A DNA stretch of 64,000 nt from Flavobacterium sp. JAS (GTDB lineage: Bacteria > Bacteroidota > Bacteroidia > Flavobacteriales > Flavobacteriaceae): NCBI RefSeq assembly GCF_020991455.1, contig NZ_JAJMOX010000003.1:248001-312000 (forward strand), in the 5' to 3' direction. Numbering within the stretch: the stretch's first letter is position 1; the number at the start of each line of letters is the position of its first letter. The notes under the pieces are model-generated. The model searched no databases. It was given only the letters and a program-made list of their open reading frames with translations, and was not told the origin of the DNA. Positions 8,124 to 16,658 of the stretch are shown here, piece after piece. The position numbers and the translations under genes were made by a program.

Positions 8124-9065
8124 ATGAAAAAATTTTTCCCAGTATATGTAAGAGTACCACTGATTTTCTTCATCGTTTTTGCTTTGATGGAATACTTTAT
8201 AGACTCAGGAGATAAACCGGCTTTTATAAAATACCCAATGGTTTCTATCTTTTTGTTTGTCTTTCTATTTATTCTGATTGCAATCGAGATTACATTAAGT
8301 GCTGTTAATCGCATTATGTATCAATTGATGTCGCCTGAAGAAAAAGCAAAACAAGAACATGAGGATAGTTTGAGTTTAACAGAAAGTACCTGGTACAAAG
8401 ATTTAATGCTTAAGCTTACTCAAACGCAGCCAATTGAAAAAGAAGGTGATTTGTTAATGGACCATGATTATGACGGTATTAAAGAGTTAGACAATAATTT
8501 ACCGCCTTGGTGGGTATATTTATTCTATATCTGTATTGTTTTTGGAGTAATTTATGTTGCCCGTTACGAACTTTTTGGTGGCGATGATCAGGAAACAGAG
8601 CTTAAAAAAGAAATGGCTCAGGCAAAAATAGATGTAGATGAATATCTTAAAACAGCACCGGATTTAATGGATGAAAAAACGGTTGTTTTGCTTACTGATC
8701 CGGAAAGTTTAGCAGCTGGTAAAGAAATATTTACAATGAATTGTGCTGCTTGTCACCGTGCTGATGCCGGAGGACAAATTGGACCAAACTTGACAGATGA
8801 TCATTGGATTTTAGGTGGTGGAATTAAAAATATTTTCCACACTATAACCAACGGAGGACGTGATGGCAAAGGAATGGTTTCATGGAAAAACAATGGTTTA
8901 AAACCAAAAGAAATCCAGAAAGTAGCAAGTTACATTTTGTCATTACAAGGTAGTAATCCTAAAGATCCAAAAGCTGCTGAAGGCGAGATTTGGGTAGATG
9001 ATAGTGCTCCAACAAAAGATACCACCGCAAGTACCGAAAAAGATAGTACTGAAGTTAAAAAATAA
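8124..9065 (+). CDS. ccoP: cbb3-type oxidase subunit III (CcoP) with a single c-type heme site
   Basis: Membrane-anchored cytochrome c subunit that passes electrons to CcoNO. Two hydrophobic helices lie near residues 7-60, a third (PPWWVYLFYICIVFGVIYVARYELF) precedes the periplasmic domain, and one heme motif CAACH is at 207-211 with a downstream GMVSW methionine ligand. Proteobacterial CcoP normally carries two CxxCH sites; only one is present here, and the 313-residue protein shows no deletion scar. The C-terminal 30 residues are a Thr/Lys/Asp-rich tail. It starts 1 nt after ccoQ. Confidence 0.94.
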   Translation: MKKFFPVYVRVPLIFFIVFALMEYFIDSGDKPAFIKYPMVSIFLFVFLFILIAIEITLSAVNRIMYQLMSPEEKAKQEHEDSLSLTESTWYKDLMLKLTQTQPIEKEGDLLMDHDYDGIKELDNNLPPWWVYLFYICIVFGVIYVARYELFGGDDQETELKKEMAQAKIDVDEYLKTAPDLMDEKTVVLLTDPESLAAGKEIFTMNCAACHRADAGGQIGPNLTDDHWILGGGIKNIFHTITNGGRDGKGMVSWKNNGLKPKEIQKVASYILSLQGSNPKDPKAAEGEIWVDDSAPTKDTTASTEKDSTEVKK

Positions 9066-9076
9066 TTATAAGAATC

Positions 9077-10495
9077 ATGTCAAATTTACCAGACGAAGCT
9101 TTTAGAGATACCATTGGAACTATTGATGAAGGAGGTAATCGAAAATTTATTTTTCCTAAAAAACCATCTGGTAAATTTTACGAATATAGAAAAATAGTTA
9201 GTTATGTATTATTAGCTATTTTAGTTGCCAATCCATTTATTAAAGTGAATGGGAACCAATTTATGATGTTCAATGTTATGGAACGTCGATTTAATATTTT
9301 TGGATTTCCATTTTGGCCACAGGATTTTTACCTCTTCGTAATTTCAATGCTTGTTGGTATTGTCTTTATTATCTTGTTTACAGTTGTATTTGGCAGGATT
9401 TTTTGCGGATGGATCTGTCCGCAAACTATTTTTCTTGAAATGGTTTTCCGCCGAATCGAATATTGGATTGATGGGGATCGCGGTGCTCAATCGCGACTAG
9501 CAAGACAAGAATGGAATTCAGAAAAAATTAGAAAAAGATTGACAAAATGGACAATATTTTTCGTGATTTCATTTGGTATTGCCAATGTTTTCCTAGCTTA
9601 TCTGGTAGGAAGTGACCAGCTGTTTTTGATGGTCGAGGAAGGACCAATTAAACAAGCAAGTAATTTTATTGCACTATTAATTTTTACGGGAGTTTTCTAT
9701 TTTGTTTTTGTTTGGTTTCGCGAACAGGTTTGTATTATTGCATGTCCTTATGGAAGATTACAAGGCGTGCTTTTAGATGATAAATCAATTAACGTGGCCT
9801 ATGATTTTGTGCGAGGAGAAAAAGAAGAAGGACGAGCAAAGTTTAATAAAAAAGAAGACAGAGCTGTAACAGGAAAAGGTGATTGTATTGATTGTCATCA
9901 ATGTGTACATGTTTGCCCAATGGGAATTGATATTAGAAACGGAACGCAGCTGGAATGTACCAATTGTACTGCTTGTATCGACGAATGCGATACGATTATG
10001 GAAAGTGTTGGCCTGCCTAAAGGACTTATTAGATATGCATCTGAAGATGAAATTGTAAAAAAAGCACCGTTTAAATTTACAGCCAGAATGAAAGGCTATA
10101 CAGCTGTTTTGTTTATCTTGTTAAGTATTTTTATGGGAATGTTATTTTTAAGAACAGATGTTCAGGCAATTGTTTTGCGTTTACCCGGGCAGCTATTTCA
10201 ACACAAAGGTGATAAAATCAGTAATGTTTACACCTACAAGATCGTTAATAAAACCATGAAAGATTATCATGATATTCATTTTGAATTAATTGATCAAAAG
10301 GGTGATATTAAAAATGTAGGAACACAACATTTTAAAGTTTTAAAAGAAGGAATTTCGCAAGGAACATTATTTATAGAAATTGAAGAAGCTCTTTTGGAAA
10401 GCGATAAAACCAAAGTTAAAATTGGAGTTTATAATGGTAAAGAGTTGATTGAAACCACAACAACTAATTTTTTAGGACCACGAAGTTTTAATTAA
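9077..10495 (+). CDS. ccoG: cbb3 oxidase accessory ferredoxin-like protein CcoG (RdxA/FixG)
   Basis: Membrane iron-sulphur protein of 472 residues, associated with copper reduction and delivery during cbb3 assembly. It has several membrane helices, the conserved FGRIFCGWICPQTIFLEMVFR, then CIIACPYGRLQ, and a bacterial ferredoxin-like pair of [4Fe-4S] motifs (CIDCHQCVHVCPMGID and CTNCTACIDECD, about residues 273-312). The C-terminal third after a further helix is an Ig-like periplasmic domain. It follows ccoP after 11 bp and precedes ccoH after 12 bp in the same operon. Confidence 0.95.
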   Translation: MSNLPDEAFRDTIGTIDEGGNRKFIFPKKPSGKFYEYRKIVSYVLLAILVANPFIKVNGNQFMMFNVMERRFNIFGFPFWPQDFYLFVISMLVGIVFIILFTVVFGRIFCGWICPQTIFLEMVFRRIEYWIDGDRGAQSRLARQEWNSEKIRKRLTKWTIFFVISFGIANVFLAYLVGSDQLFLMVEEGPIKQASNFIALLIFTGVFYFVFVWFREQVCIIACPYGRLQGVLLDDKSINVAYDFVRGEKEEGRAKFNKKEDRAVTGKGDCIDCHQCVHVCPMGIDIRNGTQLECTNCTACIDECDTIMESVGLPKGLIRYASEDEIVKKAPFKFTARMKGYTAVLFILLSIFMGMLFLRTDVQAIVLRLPGQLFQHKGDKISNVYTYKIVNKTMKDYHDIHFELIDQKGDIKNVGTQHFKVLKEGISQGTLFIEIEEALLESDKTKVKIGVYNGKELIETTTTNFLGPRSFN

Positions 10496-10507
10496 AAATA
10501 CAATATC

Positions 10508-10957
10508 ATGAAAATAAATTGGGGAACTGGAATTGTCATTGCATTTGCATTGTTTATGACTTTTATTTTATATTTTGTTTTTGAAGTACAGTCAAATAGT
10601 AAGTATGACAATGACTTGGTTGTTGAAGAATATTACAAACACGATTCACATTTTCAGGATGAAATGGCCCGAATTCAAAATGCTCATGATTTACAGCAAA
10701 AACCATCAATTATCTATACTGAAAACGGTGTGAAAATAGCTTTTCCTGCAACTTTTGAAAGTGATAAAGTAAAAGGAAATGTACTTTTATACAGACCTTC
10801 AAACAAGAAATTTGATTTTGATACTCAAATAGTTTTGACTAACTCCTCTTTACTTATTCCGCAAAAGAAGCTTATTAAAGGTCGTTGGGATGTTAATATG
10901 GAATGGGAATATAAAGGAACAAAGTATCTTTCGAAAGAAGTGATTTATGTAAATTAA
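10508..10957 (+). CDS. ccoH: FixH/CcoH family protein
   Basis: A 149-residue single-pass membrane protein: an N-terminal helix (WGTGIVIAFALFMTFILYFVFEV) followed by a periplasmic beta-rich domain with the FixH-like pattern DLVVEEYYKHDSHFQDEMARIQNA and a final GRWDVNMEWEYKG. FixH/CcoH proteins are needed for stable cbb3 oxidase and are thought to interact with CcoI. The position directly after ccoG is the standard order. Confidence 0.9.
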   Translation: MKINWGTGIVIAFALFMTFILYFVFEVQSNSKYDNDLVVEEYYKHDSHFQDEMARIQNAHDLQQKPSIIYTENGVKIAFPATFESDKVKGNVLLYRPSNKKFDFDTQIVLTNSSLLIPQKKLIKGRWDVNMEWEYKGTKYLSKEVIYVN

Positions 10958-11024
10958 AGTGTTTTTTAAGCAATTTTTTTGAATCAATTTAGTCTAATTA
11001 ATATGTGGCAAAAAAATATCAAAA

Positions 11025-11726
11025 ATGTTATATTCAGCTTTTATATTAGGTTTAATTAGTAGTTTACACTGCGTAGGAATGTGTGGTCCAATTGCTATGA
11101 TGTTACCTGTAGATCGCCAGAATGAAACAAAACGTGTAACTCAAATTATTACCTATCATTTAGGACGTTTGACCGCTTACGCAACAATCGGTTTAATTTT
11201 TGGTTTGTTGGGTAGAGGGTTTTTCCTGGCTGGATTACAGCAAAAAATGTCTATTTTTATCGGTATTGCGATGATAATTGTGGTTTTGATTCCGGAGAAA
11301 GTTTTCGCTAAGTATAATTTTTCAAAACCGGTTTATAAGATTATTTCAAAAATAAAATCAAGTTTAGGAAATCAATTTAAAAAGAGAACCTATAAATCTC
11401 TTTTCACAATAGGATTATTGAATGGTTTCTTGCCTTGTGGAATGGTGTACGTTGCTTTGTTTGGCGCTATCGCAATGCAGAGCGCTGGTTTTGGCGTTTT
11501 GTACATGATTTTATTCGGATTAGGAACAATGCCATTAATGACTATTGTAGTATATGTTAATTCATTAATAAAGCTTCCTTTTAGAAATAAAATACAAAAA
11601 GCAATTCCTTACGTTGCAGTTATTATTGGGGTTTTATTTATCCTTAGAGGACTAGGTTTAGGAATTCCTTATATTTCCCCATCAAATATGAGTTTGTTTG
11701 TACAAGGAACTCCTAACTGTCATTAA
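11025..11726 (+). CDS. TauE/SafE-like (DsbD_2/UreH-type) membrane protein at the end of the cco cluster
   Basis: A 233-residue integral membrane protein with about six helices in two related halves. The first half carries LHCVGMCGPIAMMLPV and the second LNGFLPCGMVYVALFGA, the paired Cys/Gly-rich motifs of the DsbD_2/UreH-like family often labelled sulfite exporter. In cco clusters of Bacteroidota this family is a regular last member, so a role in copper or heme handling for the oxidase is more likely than sulfite export; this is inference from context. A 67-bp gap separates it from ccoH. Confidence 0.82.
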   Translation: MLYSAFILGLISSLHCVGMCGPIAMMLPVDRQNETKRVTQIITYHLGRLTAYATIGLIFGLLGRGFFLAGLQQKMSIFIGIAMIIVVLIPEKVFAKYNFSKPVYKIISKIKSSLGNQFKKRTYKSLFTIGLLNGFLPCGMVYVALFGAIAMQSAGFGVLYMILFGLGTMPLMTIVVYVNSLIKLPFRNKIQKAIPYVAVIIGVLFILRGLGLGIPYISPSNMSLFVQGTPNCH

Positions 11727-11733
11727 GTTTTTA

Positions 11734-13098
11734 TTAAACGGTCATCGAAAACAAATTAGTTTCCGGTGATTTTCTTTTTAAATGCAAATCAAAAGCCATA
11801 CAAATATTTCGAACGAATGGTTTTCCAGCTTCGGTGATTTTTATTTTATCTTCTTCAATTACAATTAATTGATCGTTTTCTATTTCTTTAAGATCTGATA
11901 AAACATTTGGAAGTTCTTTAAAATAAAGATCTTCGTTATGCCATGAAGTTTCAAATTCACAGGTTAGGTTTAGAATATGTTTGCGGATAATTAGGTCTTC
12001 ATTATCTAGAATATGACCTTTAACGACAGGGAGTTTATCCCATTCTAGTAACTGATAATAATCCTCCAGATTTTTTGTGTTTTGGGTAAAACTATACCAA
12101 CTATCACTTATGGAAGAAACACCTAAACCAATCATTAGTTGAGTTTTTGAAGCACTGTAACCCATAAAATTTCGATGTAGTTTTTTGTTTTGTACAGCTT
12201 TGTGTAAACTGTCGGATGCTAAAGCAAAATGATCCATTCCTATTTCGTTATAACCGTTTTTAGAAAGCATCTGTTTTCCAACTTCGTATAATTTTCTTTT
12301 TTCAGAATCTTTTGGAAGGTTTTCGTCATTGAAACCACGTTGCCCGTTTCCTTTTATCCACGGTACATGAGCATAGCTGTAAAAAGCTAAACGATCTGGT
12401 TTAAGAGAGTTTGTTTTTTCGATAGTATCAATGACATCTTCAATGGTTTGAAATGGTAAACCGAAGATAATATCATGTCCGATAGAAGTATAGCCAATTT
12501 CTTTGGCCCAAAAAGTTACTTTGGCAACATTGTGAAAAGGCTGAATTCTGTGGATTGCTTTCTGAACTTTTTCGGCGTAGTCCTGAACACCAAAACTTAC
12601 TCGGCGAAAGCCTAAATCATATAGTTTTTTAAGTTGTTCATAAGTAGTATTGTTAGGATGGCCTTCAAAACTAAATTCATAATTCTCCGCTTTATTGGCA
12701 AAACAAAAAATGCCATTTATAAGATGTTCTAAATTGTTTGTCGAGAAAAAAGTTGGAGTTCCTCCGCCTAAATGTATTTCTTTTATAATTGGTCTTTCGG
12801 GTAATAGTTTGCAATACAAACTCCACTCTTTTAAAAGTGCTTTTATGTAGTTTTCTTCAACTGAGTGATTTTTTGTAATTCGTTTATTGCAGCCACAGAA
12901 AGTACACATGCTTTCGCAAAATGGCAAATGAATATATAAACTGATTCCGCTTTTTGAGTTGCTTTCTACGAATGCTTTCTTAAAAGATTCTATCCATTTT
13001 TCCGTTGTGAAACCAGTTTCATTCCAGTAAGGAATAGTTGGATAGCTTGTATATCTTGGACCTGGTACATTGTATTTTTGTGTCAATGAAAGTTTCAT
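11734..13098 (-). CDS. hemN: Oxygen-independent coproporphyrinogen III oxidase (radical SAM)
   Basis: Cytoplasmic radical-SAM enzyme converting coproporphyrinogen III to protoporphyrinogen IX without oxygen, supplying heme in microaerobic conditions. The cluster motif CESMCTFCGC places ligands at C61, C65 and C68, nearly the same positions as in E. coli HemN. LHLGGGTPTF-like GGGTPTFFS and SFGVQDYAEKVQKAIHRIQP are conserved. I start at 13098 (MKLSLTQKYNVPGPRYTSYPT), the family's usual beginning; the nine residues before it add nothing, although the -7 box at 13123-13130 would leave only about 20 nt of leader. The FNR-type operator upstream ties it to the cco genes. Confidence 0.95.
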   Translation of the reverse strand: MKLSLTQKYNVPGPRYTSYPTIPYWNETGFTTEKWIESFKKAFVESNSKSGISLYIHLPFCESMCTFCGCNKRITKNHSVEENYIKALLKEWSLYCKLLPERPIIKEIHLGGGTPTFFSTNNLEHLINGIFCFANKAENYEFSFEGHPNNTTYEQLKKLYDLGFRRVSFGVQDYAEKVQKAIHRIQPFHNVAKVTFWAKEIGYTSIGHDIIFGLPFQTIEDVIDTIEKTNSLKPDRLAFYSYAHVPWIKGNGQRGFNDENLPKDSEKRKLYEVGKQMLSKNGYNEIGMDHFALASDSLHKAVQNKKLHRNFMGYSASKTQLMIGLGVSSISDSWYSFTQNTKNLEDYYQLLEWDKLPVVKGHILDNEDLIIRKHILNLTCEFETSWHNEDLYFKELPNVLSDLKEIENDQLIVIEEDKIKITEAGKPFVRNICMAFDLHLKRKSPETNLFSMTV

Positions 13099-13122
13099 AA
13101 AAAGACGGATTTTTGTGTCTTT

Positions 13123-13166
13123 CAAAATTAAGACTTAGGCATAAGACATAAAATGACAAATGTCAT
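13123..13166 (-). promoter_or_regulatory. FNR-type operator and -7 box of hemN
   Basis: On the minus strand ATGACATTTGTCAT (13153-13166) is a perfect inner palindrome with TGA-N6-TCA geometry, followed after 22 bp by TAATTTTG (13123-13130). The -7 sequence and the spacing are identical to those of the ccoS promoter. Confidence 0.8.
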
Positions 13167-13174
13167 GTAATTAG

Positions 13175-13205
13175 CAAAAAAATAGGCTCATAATGAGCCT
13201 ATTTT
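13175..13205 (-). terminator. Terminator after the 158-residue membrane-anchored protein gene
   Basis: A 12-bp stem (AAAATAGGCTCA / TGAGCCTATTTT) with a 3-nt loop lies 14 bp past the stop at 13219, with a T run on the minus strand. It separates this gene from the hemN promoter. Confidence 0.85.
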
Positions 13206-13218
13206 CTGAATTAAATAA

Positions 13219-13695
13219 CTAACGTGAAATAGAATCTTGAATGATTTTAAGCCATTTTTTCGCAAACATATGATCTTGATACGCACTTATTTGCTTGATG
13301 CGATCATCATCAAAATCGTAGAATGGAATGGTGATTTTTTTTGAGGTTTCTTTTTCCTGAAATTCAAAATCAATTTTTAGTATTGTATCTGAATTTCCAT
13401 CATTTGTTAAAACCAATTTACAGGAAGAAACACTTTTTAAATCTAAATAAGTTGATTCTTGTTGATTTGGATTAAAATTCATTAAAATAAAATTCCTGTG
13501 TTTTTGATCTATTGTAAGCGTTTTATTGCTTTGAGATTCTGTTACATCAAAATCCTCTGGATGACTTGGATTAAATTTCTTTTTTATATTTAAAATCTTC
13601 GATTTGTTTGCAGCGCTTGATCGTGCAGAAAAATAAATAGGAACGGCTACTATGATCGCAATCACAATACCTATTATGGTTACACTTGTTTCCAT
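13219..13695 (-). CDS. Unknown membrane-anchored protein, 158 residues
   Basis: I do not recognise a family. Residues 5-25 are one hydrophobic helix (VTIIGIVIAIIVAVPIYFSA), followed by a short basic segment (SSAANKSKILNIKKKF) and a soluble domain of alternating short hydrophobic strands ending in KKWLKIIQDSI. The positive residues after the helix suggest a cytoplasmic C-terminal domain; this is by the positive-inside rule only. It stands alone, with its own terminator. Confidence 0.75.
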   Translation of the reverse strand: METSVTIIGIVIAIIVAVPIYFSARSSAANKSKILNIKKKFNPSHPEDFDVTESQSNKTLTIDQKHRNFILMNFNPNQQESTYLDLKSVSSCKLVLTNDGNSDTILKIDFEFQEKETSKKITIPFYDFDDDRIKQISAYQDHMFAKKWLKIIQDSISR

Positions 13696-13808
13696 TTTGT
13701 GTTTAAAATTTGATAAATAATATGAAATGATAAATAGTTTTCAGAAAGAAAACCACTTATTTAATTTAGAAGAAATAGATTCTTCTAATCAGAATTTCAT
13801 GTATTTAC

Positions 13809-14165
13809 CTACCAGAAAAAATGGAAAGGATAGAGCATCAGTAAAACTTTTTTGCTCTGGGTAAGAAATTGATTTGCAAAGTTTGATGTTGATTTTATTG
13901 CTTTATGCTGTGGAATCACCATAAAAATAGAATCAAACCACTTAACTAAAATAGATGGGTTTGTCTTTGCATTTGCCGCAAATTGATAACTAATTTGTGG
14001 CTGGATAAAAGCTAAAGAATTTGATTGATCGATAGAGAAATTTGGATCTGTATTTTGATTTTTACTTTTTTGATTTTCATGCACAGCAACCTCATTCGCT
14101 TGACAAGCAAAGAAGGCTATGATCAAAAGTGATACAAAAATAACGGTTTTACGAATCCAATTCAT
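13809..14165 (-). CDS. Small exported protein of unknown function, possible lipoprotein
   Basis: 118 residues with a signal-like N terminus (MNWIRKTVIFVSLLIIAFFACQANE). FFAC could be a lipobox, though Phe is unusual at that place. The rest is polar, with Asn/Gln/Ser-rich stretches, and closes with a hydrophobic aromatic end (KVLLMLYPFHFFW). No domain is recognisable. It lies alone between DoxX and the 158-residue gene on the same strand with gaps above 100 bp. Confidence 0.6.
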   Translation of the reverse strand: MNWIRKTVIFVSLLIIAFFACQANEVAVHENQKSKNQNTDPNFSIDQSNSLAFIQPQISYQFAANAKTNPSILVKWFDSIFMVIPQHKAIKSTSNFANQFLTQSKKVLLMLYPFHFFW

Positions 14166-14237
14166 GGCGGCGAATTTAACCCATAAATGACGATTAAAGA
14201 AATTTTATAGAATTATTTAACTTTAAAAGTGAGCTTA

Positions 14238-14283
14238 TTATTTTATCCTCAAGATTTTACTATTACCATTGAGGATAAAATAA
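14238..14283 (-). terminator. Perfect 15-bp inverted repeat after doxX, possible terminator
   Basis: TTATTTTATCCTCAA (14238-14252) and its exact complement TTGAGGATAAAATAA (14269-14283) enclose a 16-nt loop, starting 2 bp past the doxX stop. A T tract after the stem is weak on the minus strand, so it may instead act as an mRNA-stabilising hairpin. Confidence 0.5.
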
Positions 14284-14285
14284 GG

Positions 14286-14708
14286 TTATTGTTGCATTTT
14301 GAAATAATAATCAGCCGAACGTTTTCCACTTCCATAAAACAAGAAAAACACACAGATTAATAAAACTACGATTGCCAGAATCAAGTTTTCGGAATGCATG
14401 TGTCCCATGAAATTTATTAGAATTGCTCCAAAAAGTATTGGTAATTGAGCTGCAATTGCCCATCGGGTGAGAAGCCCAAAAACAATCATAATACCCCCAA
14501 TCATGTGGGCTGGTGCAATGTAATGTAATAAAAACATTCCACCGCCAAATTGATCAATAGGAGAAATTAAATCATGCAGATATTGAACGTTTGTTACAAA
14601 TGAAACTCCTTTCATAAATAAAAAAACGCCCAATACAATACGTACTAAATCTACAGGTAAATAAGTGTGCGCATTTGCCCATTTATTCAAACTTTTTACA
14701 TTTTCCAT
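14286..14708 (-). CDS. DoxX family membrane protein
   Basis: A 140-residue, four-helix inner-membrane protein. The first helix region VDLVRIVLGVFLFMKGVSFV and the central HYIAPAHMIGGIMIVFGLLTRWAIAAQ carry the DoxX/TQO-small-subunit pattern. Family members are linked to quinone-dependent redox or oxidative-stress functions, but this one cannot be assigned a reaction. It has no operon partner. Confidence 0.88.
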   Translation of the reverse strand: MENVKSLNKWANAHTYLPVDLVRIVLGVFLFMKGVSFVTNVQYLHDLISPIDQFGGGMFLLHYIAPAHMIGGIMIVFGLLTRWAIAAQLPILFGAILINFMGHMHSENLILAIVVLLICVFFLFYGSGKRSADYYFKMQQ

Positions 14709-14829
14709 GATACTACGTGATTAAAAATTATAAATAAAGTTACTAATTTTTAATGATATAAGTATTTTTAAGTGGTTGAAAATAAGTTTTTTGCGATTTA
14801 TTTAACGTGTTTTTGCGATTTTCTAAAAC

Positions 14830-16458
14830 CTAAACCTGAATTACACCCAAATTAAATGGTTTTTGAATAGGAGCATGGTTTGCAGCTTCGATTCCCATAG
14901 AGATCCACGTGCGGGTATCTAAAGGATCAATGATTGCATCTGTCCATAATCTTGAAGCGGCGTAATAAGGCGAAGTTTGTTCGTCGTAACGTGCTTTAAT
15001 TTTATTAAAAAGCTCTGCTTCTTTGGCTTCGTCAATGATTTCTCCTTTTGCTTTAAGCGAAGAAGCTTCAATTTGTGCCAAAACTTTAGCAGCCTGAGTT
15101 CCGCCCATTACAGCAAGTTCTGCGCTAGGCCATGCAAAAATTAATCTAGGGTCATAGGCTTTTCCGCACATTGCATAATTTCCTGCTCCATAAGAATTTC
15201 CAACAATGACAGTGAATTTCGGAACGACTGAATTACTCACTGCATTTACCATTTTTGCACCGTCTTTTATGATTCCGCCATGTTCAGATTTTGATCCAAC
15301 CATGAAACCGGTAACGTCTTGCAGAAAAACCAATGGTATTTTCTTTTGGTTACAATTGGCAATAAAACGAGTTGCTTTATCGGCACTATCAGAATAGATA
15401 ACACCACCAAATTGCATTTCGCCTTTTTTGGTTTTTACTACTTTTCGTTGGTTAGCAACAATTCCCACTGCCCAGCCGTCAATTCTGGCGTAACCTGTAA
15501 TTATTGTTTGACCATAACCGTCTTTGTAAGCCTCAAATTCTGAATTATCAACCAAACGATTAATGATTTCCATCATATCATATTGCTCGTTTCTGGCTTT
15601 TGGTAATATTCCGTAAATATCTTTTGGTTCCAGTGTTGGTTTCTCCGCTTTTGTTCGGCTATAGCCAGCTTTGTCATATTCACCAATTTTATCTACGATA
15701 TTTTTTATTTTGTCTAAAGCGTCTTTATCGTCTTTAGCTTTATAATCAGTAACTCCTGAGATCTCGCAATGTGTGGTTGCACCACCCAGGGTTTCATTGT
15801 CAATAGTTTCTCCAATTGCTGCTTTTACCAAATAACTTCCGGCAAGGAAAATACTTCCTGTTTTATCTACAATTAAAGCTTCATCACTCATAATTGGCAG
15901 ATAGGCGCCACCAGCAACACAACTTCCCATTACAGCGGCAATTTGAGTGATTCCTATGCTGCTCATTTGGGCATTGTTTCTAAAAATACGTCCGAAATGT
16001 TCTTTATCCGGAAAAATTTCATCTTGAAGCGGTAAATAAACACCTGCACTATCTACTAAATAGATAATTGGTAATCTGTTTTCCATGGCAATTTCCTGTG
16101 CACGCAGGTTTTTCTTCGCTGTAATCGGGAACCAGGCACCAGCTTTTACAGTGGCGTCATTTGCGACAACAATACATTGTTTGCCTCTAATATATCCTAT
16201 TTTGATAACAACACCGCCAGATGGGCATCCGCCATGTTCTGCGTACATTCCTTCTCCAACAAAGCCTCCAATTTCTATACATTTAGAATTTTCATCCAGT
16301 AAATATTCTATACGTTCGCGTGCGGTCATTTTACCTTCGGCGTGTAGTTTCTTAATACGTTTTTCGCCTCCGCCTAATTTTACTTTGGCAAATTTTTGTT
16401 TTAGTTCAGAAAGTAGTAATTTATTGTGATCTTCGTTTTTATTGAAGTTTAAATCCAT
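14830..16458 (-). CDS. Acyl-CoA carboxylase, carboxyltransferase (beta) subunit, MccB-like
   Basis: Transfers carboxyl from carboxybiotin to an acyl-CoA. The 542-residue protein has the two crotonase-like carboxyltransferase halves: GGGEKRIKKLHAEGKMTARERI at the start, HGGCPSGG, LVDSAGVYLPLQDEIFPD, GSCVAGGAYLPIMSD, LGGATTHCEISGVTDY, and in the second half FLQDVTGFMVGSKSEHGGIIKDGAKMV and YGAGNYAMCGKAYDPRLIFAWPSAE. These fit the methylcrotonyl-CoA-carboxylase type more than propionyl-CoA type, but substrate cannot be fixed from motifs. No biotin-carrier or biotin-carboxylase subunit is in the window, so its partner must be encoded elsewhere. Confidence 0.93.
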   Translation of the reverse strand: MDLNFNKNEDHNKLLLSELKQKFAKVKLGGGEKRIKKLHAEGKMTARERIEYLLDENSKCIEIGGFVGEGMYAEHGGCPSGGVVIKIGYIRGKQCIVVANDATVKAGAWFPITAKKNLRAQEIAMENRLPIIYLVDSAGVYLPLQDEIFPDKEHFGRIFRNNAQMSSIGITQIAAVMGSCVAGGAYLPIMSDEALIVDKTGSIFLAGSYLVKAAIGETIDNETLGGATTHCEISGVTDYKAKDDKDALDKIKNIVDKIGEYDKAGYSRTKAEKPTLEPKDIYGILPKARNEQYDMMEIINRLVDNSEFEAYKDGYGQTIITGYARIDGWAVGIVANQRKVVKTKKGEMQFGGVIYSDSADKATRFIANCNQKKIPLVFLQDVTGFMVGSKSEHGGIIKDGAKMVNAVSNSVVPKFTVIVGNSYGAGNYAMCGKAYDPRLIFAWPSAELAVMGGTQAAKVLAQIEASSLKAKGEIIDEAKEAELFNKIKARYDEQTSPYYAASRLWTDAIIDPLDTRTWISMGIEAANHAPIQKPFNLGVIQV

Positions 16459-16624
16459 AATATATTAAAGTTTTTACAAAATAGTGTTGGCTAATTTACA
16501 AAATCAATTGAAACTGACAGCATAAAATATTATCGGAAGATGAAATAAAAACAAGTTACCAATATTCAAAATTCTAATAATTTATACTCAAAAGCTGAAC
16601 GAGTAATAAGTCATTTTTTTTGTT

Positions 16625-16653
16625 TTAATTTGTTGTTTCATACTAACTAGTAT
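16625..16653 (+). promoter_or_regulatory. Promoter and self-operator of the tetR-type gene
   Basis: ATACTAACTAGTAT (16640-16653) is a palindrome around a 2-nt centre (ATACTA-NN-TAGTAT) ending 5 bp before the ATG. TTAATTTG (16625-16632), one base from TAnnTTTG, lies just upstream, so the operator covers the transcription start. The same half-sites recur at 17261-17284. Confidence 0.65.
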
Positions 16654-16658
16654 TTTTT

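Noticed and set aside
13153..13166. FNR-type site as operator of the 158-residue gene
   Set aside because: That gene ends before the site and is followed by a terminator; the spacing to a -7 box fits hemN only.
16085..16429. Plus-strand open frame of 114 residues opposite the acyl-CoA carboxylase gene
   Set aside because: It is the complement of highly conserved carboxyltransferase motifs, and its Ser/Pro-rich translation has no family features.
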